Assembly (NCBI RefSeq): GCF_003999975.1
Contig: NZ_RJAC01000011.1
Span: 124,001 to 188,000 of the forward strand
DNA: 64,000 bases
Direction: 5' to 3'
DNA from: Actinoplanes solisilvae
GTDB taxonomy: Bacteria > Actinomycetota > Actinomycetes > Mycobacteriales > Micromonosporaceae
The position numbers and the translations under genes were made by a program. The notes under the pieces are model-generated. The model worked only from the letters and a program-made list of their open reading frames with translations. It was not told the DNA's origin and ran no database searches. This document shows, in pieces, positions 29,880-38,067 of the stretch. Positions within the stretch are counted from its first letter, which is position 1. Each line of letters begins with the position of its first letter.

Positions 29880-30272
29880 ATGGCACGCGTCAAGCGGGCA
29901 GTCAACGCCCAGAAGAAGCGTCGCACGTTGCTGGAGACCGCCAGCGGATACCGCGGTCAGCGCTCGCGCCTTTACCGTAAGGCCAAGGAGCAGGTGCTGC
30001 ACTCGATGCAGTATGCCTACCGCGACCGCCGTGACCGCAAGGGCGACTTCCGTCAGCTCTGGATCACGCGTATCAACGCGGGCGCCCGGGCCAACGGCCT
30101 GACCTACAACCGTCTCATCCAGGGTCTGCGCCTGGCCGAGATCGAGGTCGACCGCAAGATCCTGGCCGACCTCGCGGTGAACGACGCCGCCGCCTTCGCA
30201 GCGATCGTCGAGATCGCGAAGGCTGCTGTTCAGGCTGAGGGTACGGGCGGCGCTGCTGCCCAGGCCGCGTAA
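29880..30272 (+). CDS. rplT: 50S ribosomal protein L20
   Basis: rRNA-binding protein needed early in 50S assembly and, in several bacteria, a repressor of its own operon. 130 residues: MARVKRAVNAQKKRRTLLE, GYRGQRSRLYRKAKEQVLHS and RDRKGDFRQLWITRINAGAR. The C-terminus has an Ala/Gly extension of about ten residues beyond the usual end. ATG with GGAG six bases before. Confidence 0.97.
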   Translation: MARVKRAVNAQKKRRTLLETASGYRGQRSRLYRKAKEQVLHSMQYAYRDRRDRKGDFRQLWITRINAGARANGLTYNRLIQGLRLAEIEVDRKILADLAVNDAAAFAAIVEIAKAAVQAEGTGGAAAQAA

Positions 30273-30284
30273 GTTTTTCTTCTG

Positions 30285-30317
30285 CAGGCGTCTCCCGATC
30301 GGTTCGGGAGGCGCCTG
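30285..30317 (+). terminator. Terminator after rplT
   Basis: CAGGCG-T-CTCCCGA pairs with TCGGGAG-G-CGCCTG around a short loop, preceded by TTTTTCTTCT. Ends the infC-rpmI-rplT operon. Confidence 0.7.
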
Positions 30318-30532
30318 TGGCATTTCCAGGATCAAGTTCTGACGTGCCGGCGTTCAAAGACAAGTTCCCAAGATCAAATTCTCGATGTCCTAGCCGGGTG
30401 GGCGGTACAGACCGTCGCTCCCGCGGGGGCCGGCGCGGGCTTCGCTGGCCGCTGGCGCGTCCAGAGCGCGAAACCCACCCCGGCGACGTGAGTAAATGGG
30501 CGCGCCCCAACCCCAAACCTTTGGACTGATTG
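30318..30532. other. Intergenic stretch with imperfect 12-base direct repeat
   Basis: No gene is seen between the rplT terminator and the methyltransferase. GGATCAAGTTCT (30329-30340) recurs as AGATCAAATTCT (30371-30382), ten of twelve bases equal, 42 bases apart, in a locally AT-richer patch. The rest is ordinary GC-rich sequence. No promoter could be fixed. Confidence 0.3.
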
Positions 30533-31309
30533 ATGACGTTCACGTCCCGTACGCCCCGGATCGCTGCCGCCCGGAAGTTGCAGCGGCGCCGGGATCGCGA
30601 TCAGAGCAAGCGTTTCCTGGCTGAGGGGCCGCAGGCGGTGCGGGAGGCGCTGGCCGCGGGCGTGGTGATCGAGTTGTTCGCGACCGAGGACGCCATCGAG
30701 CGGTATGCCGATCTGGTGGCGCACGCGCCGGTCGTGTCAGCGGTGACCGAGGACGGGCTGGCCGCGCTGACCGAGACCGTGCAGCCGCAAGGGCTGGTGG
30801 CGGTGTGCGAGCAGGTCGACGTGACGCTGGCGACGGCGCTCGCGAAAGGCCACCGGCTGGTGGCCGTGCTCGCCGAGATCCGCGACCCGGGCAACGCGGG
30901 CACGATTCTGCGGACAGCGGACGCGGCCGGAGCGGGCGCGGTGATCTTCGCGGGCGACGCGGTCGACCCCTACAACGGCAAATGCGTCCGCGCGTCGGCG
31001 GGCTCGTTGTTTCATGTAGATGTGATCCGTTCTCCGCTCGATGTCGTGAATCCGCTGCGTGACGCCGGACTGCAGGTGCTGGCCACCAGCGGCTACGGCG
31101 CCGACGACCTGGACACCCTGGCCGACGAGGGCGTGCTGGCCGCGCCCACGGCCTGGCTGTTCGGCTCGGAGGCGCACGGCCTGCCCGACACGCTGCTCGA
31201 GGCGGCCGACCGGCGCGTGCGCGTGCCGATCTACGGCGGGGCGGAGAGCCTGAACCTGGCCGCGGCCGCCGCCGTCTGCCTCTACGCGTCCGCCCGGGCA
31301 CAGCGCTGA
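30533..31309 (+). CDS. SpoU-family RNA 2'-O-ribose methyltransferase
   Basis: Knotted SAM-dependent methyltransferase acting on rRNA or tRNA; target unknown. An N-terminal substrate-binding domain (ARKLQRRRDRDQSKRFLAEG, QAVREAL) precedes the SPOUT core with motifs 1-3: LAEIRDPGNAGTILRTADA, LFGSEAHGLP and VPIYGGAESLNLAAAAAVCLY. 258 residues from ATG 30533; TTG 30530 is possible. Commonly found between rplT and pheS in actinobacteria and often named TsnR- or TrmH-like. Shares one base with the next gene's start (TGATG). Confidence 0.92.
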   Translation: MTFTSRTPRIAAARKLQRRRDRDQSKRFLAEGPQAVREALAAGVVIELFATEDAIERYADLVAHAPVVSAVTEDGLAALTETVQPQGLVAVCEQVDVTLATALAKGHRLVAVLAEIRDPGNAGTILRTADAAGAGAVIFAGDAVDPYNGKCVRASAGSLFHVDVIRSPLDVVNPLRDAGLQVLATSGYGADDLDTLADEGVLAAPTAWLFGSEAHGLPDTLLEAADRRVRVPIYGGAESLNLAAAAAVCLYASARAQR

Positions 31310-32307
31310 TGCGGGCCATCGTCTACGACGCCGTCGGGGCGCCGCCGCGGATCGCCGAGATCTCTCCCTTCGACTGCCCGCCGACCGGCGCGATCGTCGA
31401 CGTGAAGGCCACCGGGCTGTGCCGCTCCGACTGGCACGCCTGGCGCGGGCACGACCCGGTGCCGCTGCCGCACATCCCCGGGCACGAGTTCGCCGGTGTG
31501 GTGGCCGAGGTCGGCGACCAGGTCAAGGCGTTCGCGGTCGGCGACCGGGTGACGGCGCCGTTCGTCAACGGGTGCGGCGTCTGCGAGTTCTGCGTCGCGG
31601 GCCGGGCCCAGATCTGCCCCGACCAGACCCAGCCCGGGTTCACCCATCCGGGGTCGTTCGCCGAGCAGGTCGTGGTGCGGGCGGCCGACACCAATCTCGT
31701 ACGCCTTCCCGCCAACGTCGACTTCGTCGCGGCGGCGGCGCTCGGCTGCCGGTTCGCCACCGCCTTCCGCGCGCTGACCGGGCACGGGCCGGTCGCCGAC
31801 GACGCGGTGGTGGCGGTCTTCGGCTGCGGCGGCGTCGGCCTGTCGGCGATCATGATCGCGAACGCGCTGGGTCTGCGGGTCCTGGCCGTCGACCCGTCCC
31901 CGGCGGCCAACTCTCTCGCGGCCTCCTTCGGCGCGGTCATCGTGCACAAGATCGACCAGGAAGCGGACATCGCCATCGACGCGTACGGGTCGGCCGAGAC
32001 CGCGGCGGCGTCGGTGCGCAGCCTGCGGCGCGGCGGCCGGCACGTGCAGGTCGGGCTGATGCTCGGCGACGACGCGCGCGCCCCGCTGCCCTGGGACCTC
32101 GTGGTGGCCCGCGAACTGCACGTCGTCGGCTCGCACGGCATGGCCGCCGTCGACTACCCGCCGATGCTCGACCTGGTGGCGCGCGGCCGGCTCGACCCGG
32201 GCCGTCTGGTCGGGTCGGTGATCCCGCTGGAGGCGGTCGGGGTGGCCCTCACCACGATGGACTCGCCCATCCCGGGGCACGCCGGTATCACAGTCGCGAC
32301 GCACTAG
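31309..32307 (+). CDS. Zinc-dependent alcohol dehydrogenase
   Basis: Medium-chain NAD(P)-dependent dehydrogenase, 332 residues, substrate unknown. Catalytic zinc ligands in GLCRSDWHAW and PGHEFAG. The structural zinc loop CGVCEFCVAGRAQIC has all four cysteines. Nucleotide-binding VFGCGGVGLSAIM, then an acidic residue after LRVLAVD, which favours NAD over NADP. It is joined to the methyltransferase by a TGATG overlap, unusual partners. The middle part after HKIDQEADIAID is a little shorter than in typical family members. Confidence 0.9.
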   Translation: MRAIVYDAVGAPPRIAEISPFDCPPTGAIVDVKATGLCRSDWHAWRGHDPVPLPHIPGHEFAGVVAEVGDQVKAFAVGDRVTAPFVNGCGVCEFCVAGRAQICPDQTQPGFTHPGSFAEQVVVRAADTNLVRLPANVDFVAAAALGCRFATAFRALTGHGPVADDAVVAVFGCGGVGLSAIMIANALGLRVLAVDPSPAANSLAASFGAVIVHKIDQEADIAIDAYGSAETAAASVRSLRRGGRHVQVGLMLGDDARAPLPWDLVVARELHVVGSHGMAAVDYPPMLDLVARGRLDPGRLVGSVIPLEAVGVALTTMDSPIPGHAGITVATH

Positions 32308-32309
32308 GT

Positions 32310-32398
32310 ATGCTTCGTTTCGTGCCAGGACTCCCGAAGCTGTTTAGCCGGCCCGCTGGTCGCGGGCGCCTGAGCTAGTTCTCAATCCGGCTAGCTTC
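32310..32398 (+). promoter_or_regulatory. Possible leader peptide and attenuator-like folds before pheS
   Basis: A 22-codon frame ATG 32310-TAG 32378 encodes MLRFVPGLPKLFSRPAGRG and a short tail, with Phe codons TTC and the locally rare TTT. GAAGCT-GTTT-AGCCGG (32336-32351) pairs with CCGGCTAGCTTC (32387-32398), leaving GTTT, which holds the TTT codon, as a bulge. GCTAG (32374-32378) can instead pair with CTAGC (32391-32395), so the two folds exclude each other. TATGCT at 32309-32314 may be a -10. No long T-run follows. Suggestive of ribosome-mediated attenuation but unproven. Confidence 0.35.
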
Positions 32399-32448
32399 CT
32401 CCTGGGCGACATCCCCTGACCGGCGGGCTGCGGCCGCGCCGCGCCTCC

Positions 32449-32454
32449 GTAGAC
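32449..32454 (+). promoter_or_regulatory. Probable -10 element of pheST
   Basis: TAGACT lies 35 bases before the pheS ATG; transcription would begin near 32461. A ribosome site AGAGGGA follows at 32469-32475, 13 bases before the ATG. A promoter here would bypass the upstream leader structure. Confidence 0.45.
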
Positions 32455-32488
32455 TGCCCGGTGGCTACCAGAGGGAGTTCGCCCGACC

Positions 32489-33550
32489 ATGTCCTACCGC
32501 AACGATCCTTACGATCCGAAGCAGGCTGCCCTGCTCGACCCGGCCGCTCTCGAAGCCGCCGTCGACGAGGCGCGCAAGGCCTTCGACAGCGCCTCCGACC
32601 TCGACGCCCTGGCCGCGCTGAAGCCCGCGCACCTCGGCGATCGAGCCCCCGTCTCGCTGGCCCGGCGCGAGATCGGTTCGCTGCCGCCGGCCGCCAAGTC
32701 CGACGCCGGCAAGCGGGTCAACCTCGCCCGCCAGTCCGTCCAGGGGGCGTACGACTCCCGCCTGGCCGAGCTCGAGATCGAGCGCGCCGCCAAGGTGCTG
32801 GTCGAGGAGCGCGTCGACGTCACCCTGCCCTGGGACCGTCGTCCCCGCGGCGCCCGGCACCCGCTGACCACGCTGATGGAGCACATGGGCGACCTGTTCT
32901 CCGGCATGGGCTACGACATCGTCGAGGGCCCCGAACTCGAGCTCGAGTGGGCCAACTTCGACGCCTTGAACATCGGGCCCGACAACGCCGTCCGCGGGTC
33001 GATGGACACGTTCTACGTCGACGTGCCCGGTCTGGTCATGCGCACCCACACCTCGCCGGGCCAGGTGCGCACGATGCTCACCCGCACGCCGCCGATCTAT
33101 GTGGTCAGCCCCGGGCGCGCCTACCGTTCGGACGAGCTCGACGCCACCCACAGCCCGGTCTTCCACCAGCTCGAAGGCCTGGTCGTCGACGAGGGCATCA
33201 CGATGGCCCACCTGCGGGGCACGCTCGACCACTTCGCCAAGGCGATGTTCGGCCCCGACGCGCGCACCCGCTGGCGGCCGCACTACTTCCCGTTCACCGA
33301 GCCGTCGGCCGAGTTCGACGTCTGGTTCGCGCAGCACCGCGACGGCCCGCGCTGGGTCGAGTGGGGCGGCTGCGGCATGGTCAACCCGCGGGTGCTGACC
33401 GCCTGCGGCATCGACCCCGAGCGTTATTCGGGCTTCGCGTTCGGCATGGGCGTCGAGCGCACCCTGATGTTCCGCAACGGCGTCAGCGACATGCGCGACA
33501 TGGTCGAGGGCGACGTTCGCTTCACCACGAACTTCGGAATGGAGGTCTGA
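32489..33550 (+). CDS. pheS: Phenylalanyl-tRNA synthetase alpha subunit
   Basis: Catalytic half of the (alpha-beta)2 enzyme charging tRNA-Phe. N-terminal coiled coil (about residues 15-95), then the class II core: motif 1 region HPLTTLMEHMGDLFSGMGYD, motif 2 VMRTHTSPGQVRTM, and motif 3 GFAFGMGVERTLMF. 353 residues. Followed after five bases by pheT. Confidence 0.97.
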   Translation: MSYRNDPYDPKQAALLDPAALEAAVDEARKAFDSASDLDALAALKPAHLGDRAPVSLARREIGSLPPAAKSDAGKRVNLARQSVQGAYDSRLAELEIERAAKVLVEERVDVTLPWDRRPRGARHPLTTLMEHMGDLFSGMGYDIVEGPELELEWANFDALNIGPDNAVRGSMDTFYVDVPGLVMRTHTSPGQVRTMLTRTPPIYVVSPGRAYRSDELDATHSPVFHQLEGLVVDEGITMAHLRGTLDHFAKAMFGPDARTRWRPHYFPFTEPSAEFDVWFAQHRDGPRWVEWGGCGMVNPRVLTACGIDPERYSGFAFGMGVERTLMFRNGVSDMRDMVEGDVRFTTNFGMEV

Positions 33551-33555
33551 CGAGC

Positions 33556-36036
33556 ATGAAGACGTCACTGTCATGGCTGCGTGACTACGTCGAGCTGCCC
33601 GCCGGCCTCACCGCCGATCAGCTCGACGAAGCGCTGACCAACCTCGGCATGGAGGTCGAGTCGATCGTCGACCAGGGCGCCACCGTCAAGGGTGACCTGG
33701 TCGTCGGCCGCGTGCTGACCATCGAGGAGCTGACCGGTTTCAAGAAGCCGATCCGCTTCACCACCGTCGACGTCGGCCGCGACGCGCCCCAGGAGATCGT
33801 CTGCGGCGCCCGCAACTTCAGCGAGGGCGACCTGGTCGCGGTCATCCTGCCGGGCGGCGAGCTCCCCGGCGGCTTCACGATCGGCGCGCGGAAGACGTAC
33901 GGGCGCCAGTCGAACGGCATGATCTGCTCGGCCGCCGAACTCGGCCTGGGCGACGAGCACGACGGCATCATCGTGCTGCCGGCCGACGCGGCCGCCCCCG
34001 GTGACGACGCGCGTCCCGTGGTCGGTCTGGCCGACGTGCTGGTCGAGGTCGAGATCACGCCCGACCGCGGTTACGAGATGAGCCTTCGCGGCCTGGCCCG
34101 CGAGCTTTCGTACGCCTTCAGCGCCGCCTACACCGACCCGGCCACGCTCGTCTCCGCCCCCGGCGCGACCGCGACCCCGCCGTACGCGGTGAATGTCGAG
34201 GACACGGTCGGGTGTGACCGCTTCTCGGCCCGTGTGGTGCGCGGCATCGACCCGAACGCCGCGTCGCCGGCCTGGATGCGGGAGCGCCTCGTCGCGTCCG
34301 GCATCCGCTCGATCTCGCTGCCGGTCGACATCACGAACTACCTGATGCTCGAACTCGGCCAGCCGATGCACGTCTTCGACCTGAACCGGCTCAGCGGCGG
34401 CCTGGTCGTGCGCCGCGCCCGGCCCGGCGAGAAGCTGACCACGCTCGACGGCGTGGCCCGCGTGCTCGACGCCGAGGACATGGTGATCTGCGACGACACC
34501 GGCCCGATCTCGCTCGCCGCGGTCATGGGCGGCGAGACCAGCGAGTGGCAGCCCGACACGGTCGACGTGCTGCTCGAGGCGGCGCACTGGGACGCCGTCA
34601 TGGTCGGCCGCACGGCCCGCCGCCACAAGCTGTTCAGCGAGGCCGCCAAGCGCTGGGAGCGCGGCGTCGACCCCCAGCTCACCCTGGTCGCCCTCGAACG
34701 GGCCGTGCGGATCCTGACCGAGCACGCCGGTGGCACCGTCGACGACCGCGTCCTCGACATCGACCACGTGGTCGCCCCCGCGACGATCGAACTCGACCCG
34801 GGCCTGCCCACCCGGCGCATCGGCCTGGCCTACAACTCCGACCAGGTCACCGAGCTGCTCGGCCGGGTCGGGTGCACGGTCACCGGCGTCGACCCGCTCG
34901 CGGTCACCCCGCCGTCCTGGCGCCCCGACCTGCTCGCGCCGATCGACCTGGTCGAAGAGGTCGCACGGCTCGGCGGGTACAACGACATCCCGTCGATCCT
35001 GCCGCCCGCCCGCGGGGGCAGCGGCCTCACGCCGTCGCAGCGCCGCCGTCGCTCGGTGGGCCGGGCGCTGGCCGAAAACGGGTACGTCGAAGTGCTGTCC
35101 TACCCGTTCGTGGCGCCCACGGCCGCTGACCAGCTCGGCTACCCGGCCGACGACCCGCGGCGCAGCGCCGTACGCCTGACTAACCCGCTCTCCGAGACCG
35201 ACCCGCTGCTGCGTACGTCGCTGCTGGCGCCGCTGCTCGGCACGCTCAAGCGCAACCTCGGACGAGGTCGTCGAGACCTGGCGCTGTTCGAGACGGGCAC
35301 GGTGTTCCTGCCGCGCCTGGCGTCGACCGCGCCGCCGGCGATGGGCGTCGACCGCGCCCCGACCGACGAGGAGTGGGCCGAGGCGAACACGATCGTGCCG
35401 GCCCAGCCGTGGCACCTCGCGGTCGTGCTCACCGGCGACGCCGACCCGGCCGGCTGGTGGGGCCCGGGCCGCCCGGCTTCGTGGGCCGACGCGATCGAGG
35501 CGGCGCGGATCGCGCTGTCCGCGGCCGGCATCGACCCCGCCCGGGTCAGCGTGGCCGCGGCCGAGCTGGCCCCGTGGCACCCCGGCCGGTGCGCGGCGAT
35601 CGCCGTCGACGGCACAGTGGTCGGCCACGCGGGCGAACTGCACCCGGCCGTCGTGTCGGCGTTCGAGCTGCCCAAGCGCACCAGCGCGATGGAGCTCGAC
35701 CTGGACGCGGTGCCGCTGCCCCCGGTCACCCAGGCGAAGCGGATCTCGTCGTTCCCGCCCGCCCTGATCGACGTCGCCCTGATCGTCGACCGGGGTGTGC
35801 CGGCGGCCGACGTCTCGTTGGTGCTCGCGGGTGGCGCCGGGGACCTGCTCGAGACGGTGTCGCTGTTCGACCTGTACGAGTCGGACCAGCTCGGTGAGGA
35901 CAAGAAGTCCCTCGCCTACAAGCTGACCTTCCGCGCCCCCGACCGCACGCTCACCACCGAGGAGACCCTGGCCGCGCGCGACGCCGCCGTCACCGCGGTC
36001 GCCGCCCGCTTCGGAGCCACCCTCCGCGGAGCCTGA
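33556..36036 (+). CDS. pheT: Phenylalanyl-tRNA synthetase beta subunit
   Basis: Structural and editing subunit. Domains in order: N-terminal MKTSLSWLRDYVELP, EMAP-II-like tRNA-binding domain (about residues 40-155, VVGRVLTIEELTGF, IVCGARNFSEGDLV), B3/B4 editing domain with LPVDITNYLMLELGQPMHVFDL, B5 domain, the inactive synthetase-like core, and the anticodon-binding FDX-ACB end (SSFPPALIDVALIVDR, SLAYKLTFRAPDRTLT). 826 residues. ATG 33556 follows GGAGGT. Confidence 0.97.
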   Translation: MKTSLSWLRDYVELPAGLTADQLDEALTNLGMEVESIVDQGATVKGDLVVGRVLTIEELTGFKKPIRFTTVDVGRDAPQEIVCGARNFSEGDLVAVILPGGELPGGFTIGARKTYGRQSNGMICSAAELGLGDEHDGIIVLPADAAAPGDDARPVVGLADVLVEVEITPDRGYEMSLRGLARELSYAFSAAYTDPATLVSAPGATATPPYAVNVEDTVGCDRFSARVVRGIDPNAASPAWMRERLVASGIRSISLPVDITNYLMLELGQPMHVFDLNRLSGGLVVRRARPGEKLTTLDGVARVLDAEDMVICDDTGPISLAAVMGGETSEWQPDTVDVLLEAAHWDAVMVGRTARRHKLFSEAAKRWERGVDPQLTLVALERAVRILTEHAGGTVDDRVLDIDHVVAPATIELDPGLPTRRIGLAYNSDQVTELLGRVGCTVTGVDPLAVTPPSWRPDLLAPIDLVEEVARLGGYNDIPSILPPARGGSGLTPSQRRRRSVGRALAENGYVEVLSYPFVAPTAADQLGYPADDPRRSAVRLTNPLSETDPLLRTSLLAPLLGTLKRNLGRGRRDLALFETGTVFLPRLASTAPPAMGVDRAPTDEEWAEANTIVPAQPWHLAVVLTGDADPAGWWGPGRPASWADAIEAARIALSAAGIDPARVSVAAAELAPWHPGRCAAIAVDGTVVGHAGELHPAVVSAFELPKRTSAMELDLDAVPLPPVTQAKRISSFPPALIDVALIVDRGVPAADVSLVLAGGAGDLLETVSLFDLYESDQLGEDKKSLAYKLTFRAPDRTLTTEETLAARDAAVTAVAARFGATLRGA

Positions 36037-36045
36037 GCGCTTGAG

Positions 36046-36092
36046 AGCCGCCGCTTGGGCGGGCCTGCTTCAGGCCCCGCCCAGCGGCGGCT
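36046..36092 (+). terminator. Strong terminator after pheT
   Basis: AGCCGCCGCT-T-GGGCGGG pairs with CCCGCCC-AGCGGCGGCT around a central CCTGCTTCAGG mini-stem, followed by TTCCC. It also lies downstream of the convergent dehydrogenase gene and may serve both strands. Confidence 0.8.
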
Positions 36093-36113
36093 TTCCCATC
36101 TCGTCGGCCCGGC

Positions 36114-36860
36114 CTAGTCGATGGTGTGACCACCGTTGACCGTGATCCGTTCGCCGGTCACGAAGCGGGCGGCATCCGACGCCACGAACGACACCACGTC
36201 GGCGATCTCCTGCGGCGTGCCGAGCCGTCCCAGCGGCACGTCGGCCACGTAGTCGGCGCTGTTCTCCTCGGTGATCTCCCCGTGCCGCTCGACCGGGATC
36301 CAGCCCGGCGCGACCACGTTCACGGTCACGCCGTGCACGCCCAGCTCGCGCGCCCAGGTGCGGGCCAGCACGAGCTGGGCGCCCTTGGCCGCGTTGTAGG
36401 CCGACCAGCCCGGCAGTGCCCGCTCGACCATGTCGGAGCCGATGTGGATGAAGCGCCCGCCACCGAGCCGCCGCATGTGGGGGAGCGTGGCGTGCAGCAG
36501 CAGGGTGGGGCTCTTCACGAAGAACACGAGCTGGTCGAGATGGTCCTGCCAGGTGGTGTTCTCGGCCTTGGCCGCGGGCTGCGGCCCGGTAGCGTTGGCG
36601 ACCACAACCCGTACGGGCCCCAGGGTCTGCTCGATCTCGGCGGCCAGGCGGGCGACGTCATCCTCGTCGGTCACGTCGGCCTGAAACGCGACGGCCCGCC
36701 CACCGGCCGCCTCGATGTCGGTCACCACCCGCGAGGCCCCGTCGGCGTCGGACCGATAGTTCACCGCCACCGCGAGCCCATCGGCGGCCAGGCGCCGGCA
36801 CAGATGCGCCCCCAGCCCCCGCGAACCCCCGGTGACCAGCGCACTCCCCGAGATCATCAT
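36114..36860 (-). CDS. Short-chain dehydrogenase/reductase
   Basis: NAD(P)H-dependent Rossmann enzyme of FabG type, 248 residues. ALVTGGSRGLGAHL for cofactor, basic residue in NYRSDAD favouring NADPH, catalytic SDMVERALPGWSAYNAAKGA with Tyr-x3-Lys, and VNVVAPGWIPVERHG. The usual NNAG reads VANATGP, a common variant. Substrate unknown. No operon partner; downstream of a second, differently regulated dehydrogenase. Confidence 0.9.
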   Translation of the reverse strand: MMISGSALVTGGSRGLGAHLCRRLAADGLAVAVNYRSDADGASRVVTDIEAAGGRAVAFQADVTDEDDVARLAAEIEQTLGPVRVVVANATGPQPAAKAENTTWQDHLDQLVFFVKSPTLLLHATLPHMRRLGGGRFIHIGSDMVERALPGWSAYNAAKGAQLVLARTWARELGVHGVTVNVVAPGWIPVERHGEITEENSADYVADVPLGRLGTPQEIADVVSFVASDAARFVTGERITVNGGHTID

Positions 36861-36897
36861 GCGCCGACCGTACTCGCCCTCTTTTCTGTCAGTCGTA

Positions 36898-37608
36898 TCA
36901 GCTGAAGAGGGCGCCGGGGATGTCGGCGTAGAAGAGGGCGGGGTCGCGGGACAGGGAGGCCTTGACGTTGGCGGTGGGAGCGTCGGCGATGACCTCGAGC
37001 TTGCCCGCTTCCAGGCCGTCCAGGGCGATGGCGACCACCTCGTGCGGCGGGAGCTTCGGGATGTCGTACCCGGCCATCATGTCGGTGTCGGCGATGGCCA
37101 GGGCCAGCGCGGTGACCTGGGTCTTCTGGTCGGTCAGCTCGAGCCGGATGCCGTTGGTGAGAGACCATTCCGCGGCTTTGGAGGCGGCGTAGCCGTTGCT
37201 GGCCGGGGCGAAGGCGTACCAGCTCAGCGCCGAGATGACGTTGAGGATGGCGCCGCCGGCGAGTTTGGGCGCGAAGGCGCGGGTGACGTCGAGGGTGCCC
37301 CAGAAGTTCGTGTCGAACTCGCGGCGGATGTTCTCGACGGACGGGCCGAGCAGGGGAGCGTTCGTGGAGATGCCCGCGTTGTTGACGAGGATGTCGAGGT
37401 CGCCCACCTCGGCCGCCGCGGCTGCGACGGACGCCGGGTCGGTGATGTCGAGCTGGAGGGGGACGACGCCGGGGATGTCGATGCGCTCGGGGCGGCGCGC
37501 GGTGGCGTAGACCGTGTCGGCCCCGCGGGCGAGGAGAGCCTCGGCGAACGCCTTGCCGAGGCCACGGTTGGCGCCGGTGACGAGAGCTTTCGTGCCTTTG
37601 ATCTGCAT
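36898..37608 (-). CDS. Short-chain dehydrogenase under MerR-type promoter
   Basis: 236-residue SDR: ALVTGANRGLGKAF, ILVNNAGISTN, catalytic SALSWYAFAPASNGYAASKAA. Arg residues after the second strand (TARRPERID) favour NADPH. The ATG begins six bases after TAGTCT, so the transcript is probably leaderless. Its promoter has a 20-base spacer holding an imperfect dyad, and a MerR-family regulator is divergent, so this gene is the likely regulated target. Substrate unknown; similar pairs elsewhere act on quinones or reactive carbonyls, which here is only analogy. Confidence 0.9.
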   Translation of the reverse strand: MQIKGTKALVTGANRGLGKAFAEALLARGADTVYATARRPERIDIPGVVPLQLDITDPASVAAAAAEVGDLDILVNNAGISTNAPLLGPSVENIRREFDTNFWGTLDVTRAFAPKLAGGAILNVISALSWYAFAPASNGYAASKAAEWSLTNGIRLELTDQKTQVTALALAIADTDMMAGYDIPKLPPHEVVAIALDGLEAGKLEVIADAPTANVKASLSRDPALFYADIPGALFS

Positions 37609-37614
37609 GCCGCT

Positions 37615-37646
37615 AGACTAAAACCTCACGTTGACGTCAGAGGCAA
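37615..37646 (-). promoter_or_regulatory. MerR-type promoter and operator of the SDR gene
   Basis: Read on the minus strand: -35 TTGCCT (37646-37641), a 20-base spacer, -10 TAGTCT (37620-37615), then six bases to the ATG. MerR activators work on promoters with 19-20 base spacers containing a dyad. Here, read on the plus strand, CCTCACGT and ACGTCAGAGG form an imperfect dyad, resembling the ACCTCAAGTT-type half sites of related regulators. Confidence 0.65.
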
Positions 37647-37666
37647 GTGTTGCGAGGGGGGTCACT

Positions 37667-38029
37667 GTGCGGATCGGGGACCTGGCGACCAGGGCTCGGG
37701 TGAGTGTGCGGGCGCTGCGGTACTACGAGGAGCAGGGTCTGCTGGCCTCGACGCGGAGTCAGAGCGGGCAGCGGCTCTATGGGGACGCGGCGGTCAACCG
37801 GGTGCGGCTGATCCAGCAGTTGTACGGCGCGGGCCTGTCCAGCAGGACGATCGCCGAGCTGCTGCCGTGTGTGGACGCCCAGGTGAGCACGCCGGAGTCG
37901 CGGGAACGGCTCGCCGCGGAACGGGACCGGATCAACAACCAGATCGCCGAACTGATCATCGCCCGTGACCGGCTCGACGACATCATCGACGTGACGTCGA
38001 GGCCGAACCCGCAGTGCGACTACGTTTGA
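37667..38029 (+). CDS. MerR-family transcriptional regulator
   Basis: Winged-helix activator/repressor, about 120 residues from GTG 37667, which has GAGGGGGG just upstream; a TTG at 37631 would run through the operator. N-terminal HTH RIGDLATRARVSVRALRYYEEQGLL, second wing GQRLYGDAAVNRVRLIQ, then a long coiled coil (LAAERDRINNQIAELIIARDRL). The C-terminus is short with one cysteine (NPQCDYV), so there is no large ligand domain and no SoxR cluster. Divergent from the SDR it probably controls. Confidence 0.9.
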   Translation: MRIGDLATRARVSVRALRYYEEQGLLASTRSQSGQRLYGDAAVNRVRLIQQLYGAGLSSRTIAELLPCVDAQVSTPESRERLAAERDRINNQIAELIIARDRLDDIIDVTSRPNPQCDYV

Positions 38030-38055
38030 GCGCGGGTCCGCGCCTGTAAGTGCGG

Positions 38056-38061
38056 TAGCTT
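38056..38061 (+). promoter_or_regulatory. Leaderless -10 of the cysteine hydrolase gene
   Basis: TAGCTT is followed by exactly six bases and the ATG at 38068, with no ribosome site between. Confidence 0.45.
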
Positions 38062-38067
38062 CGCGCG

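Noticed and set aside
33571..35643. Minus-strand frame of about 690 codons opposite pheT
   Set aside because: Antisense of a conserved gene, no domain and no promoter.
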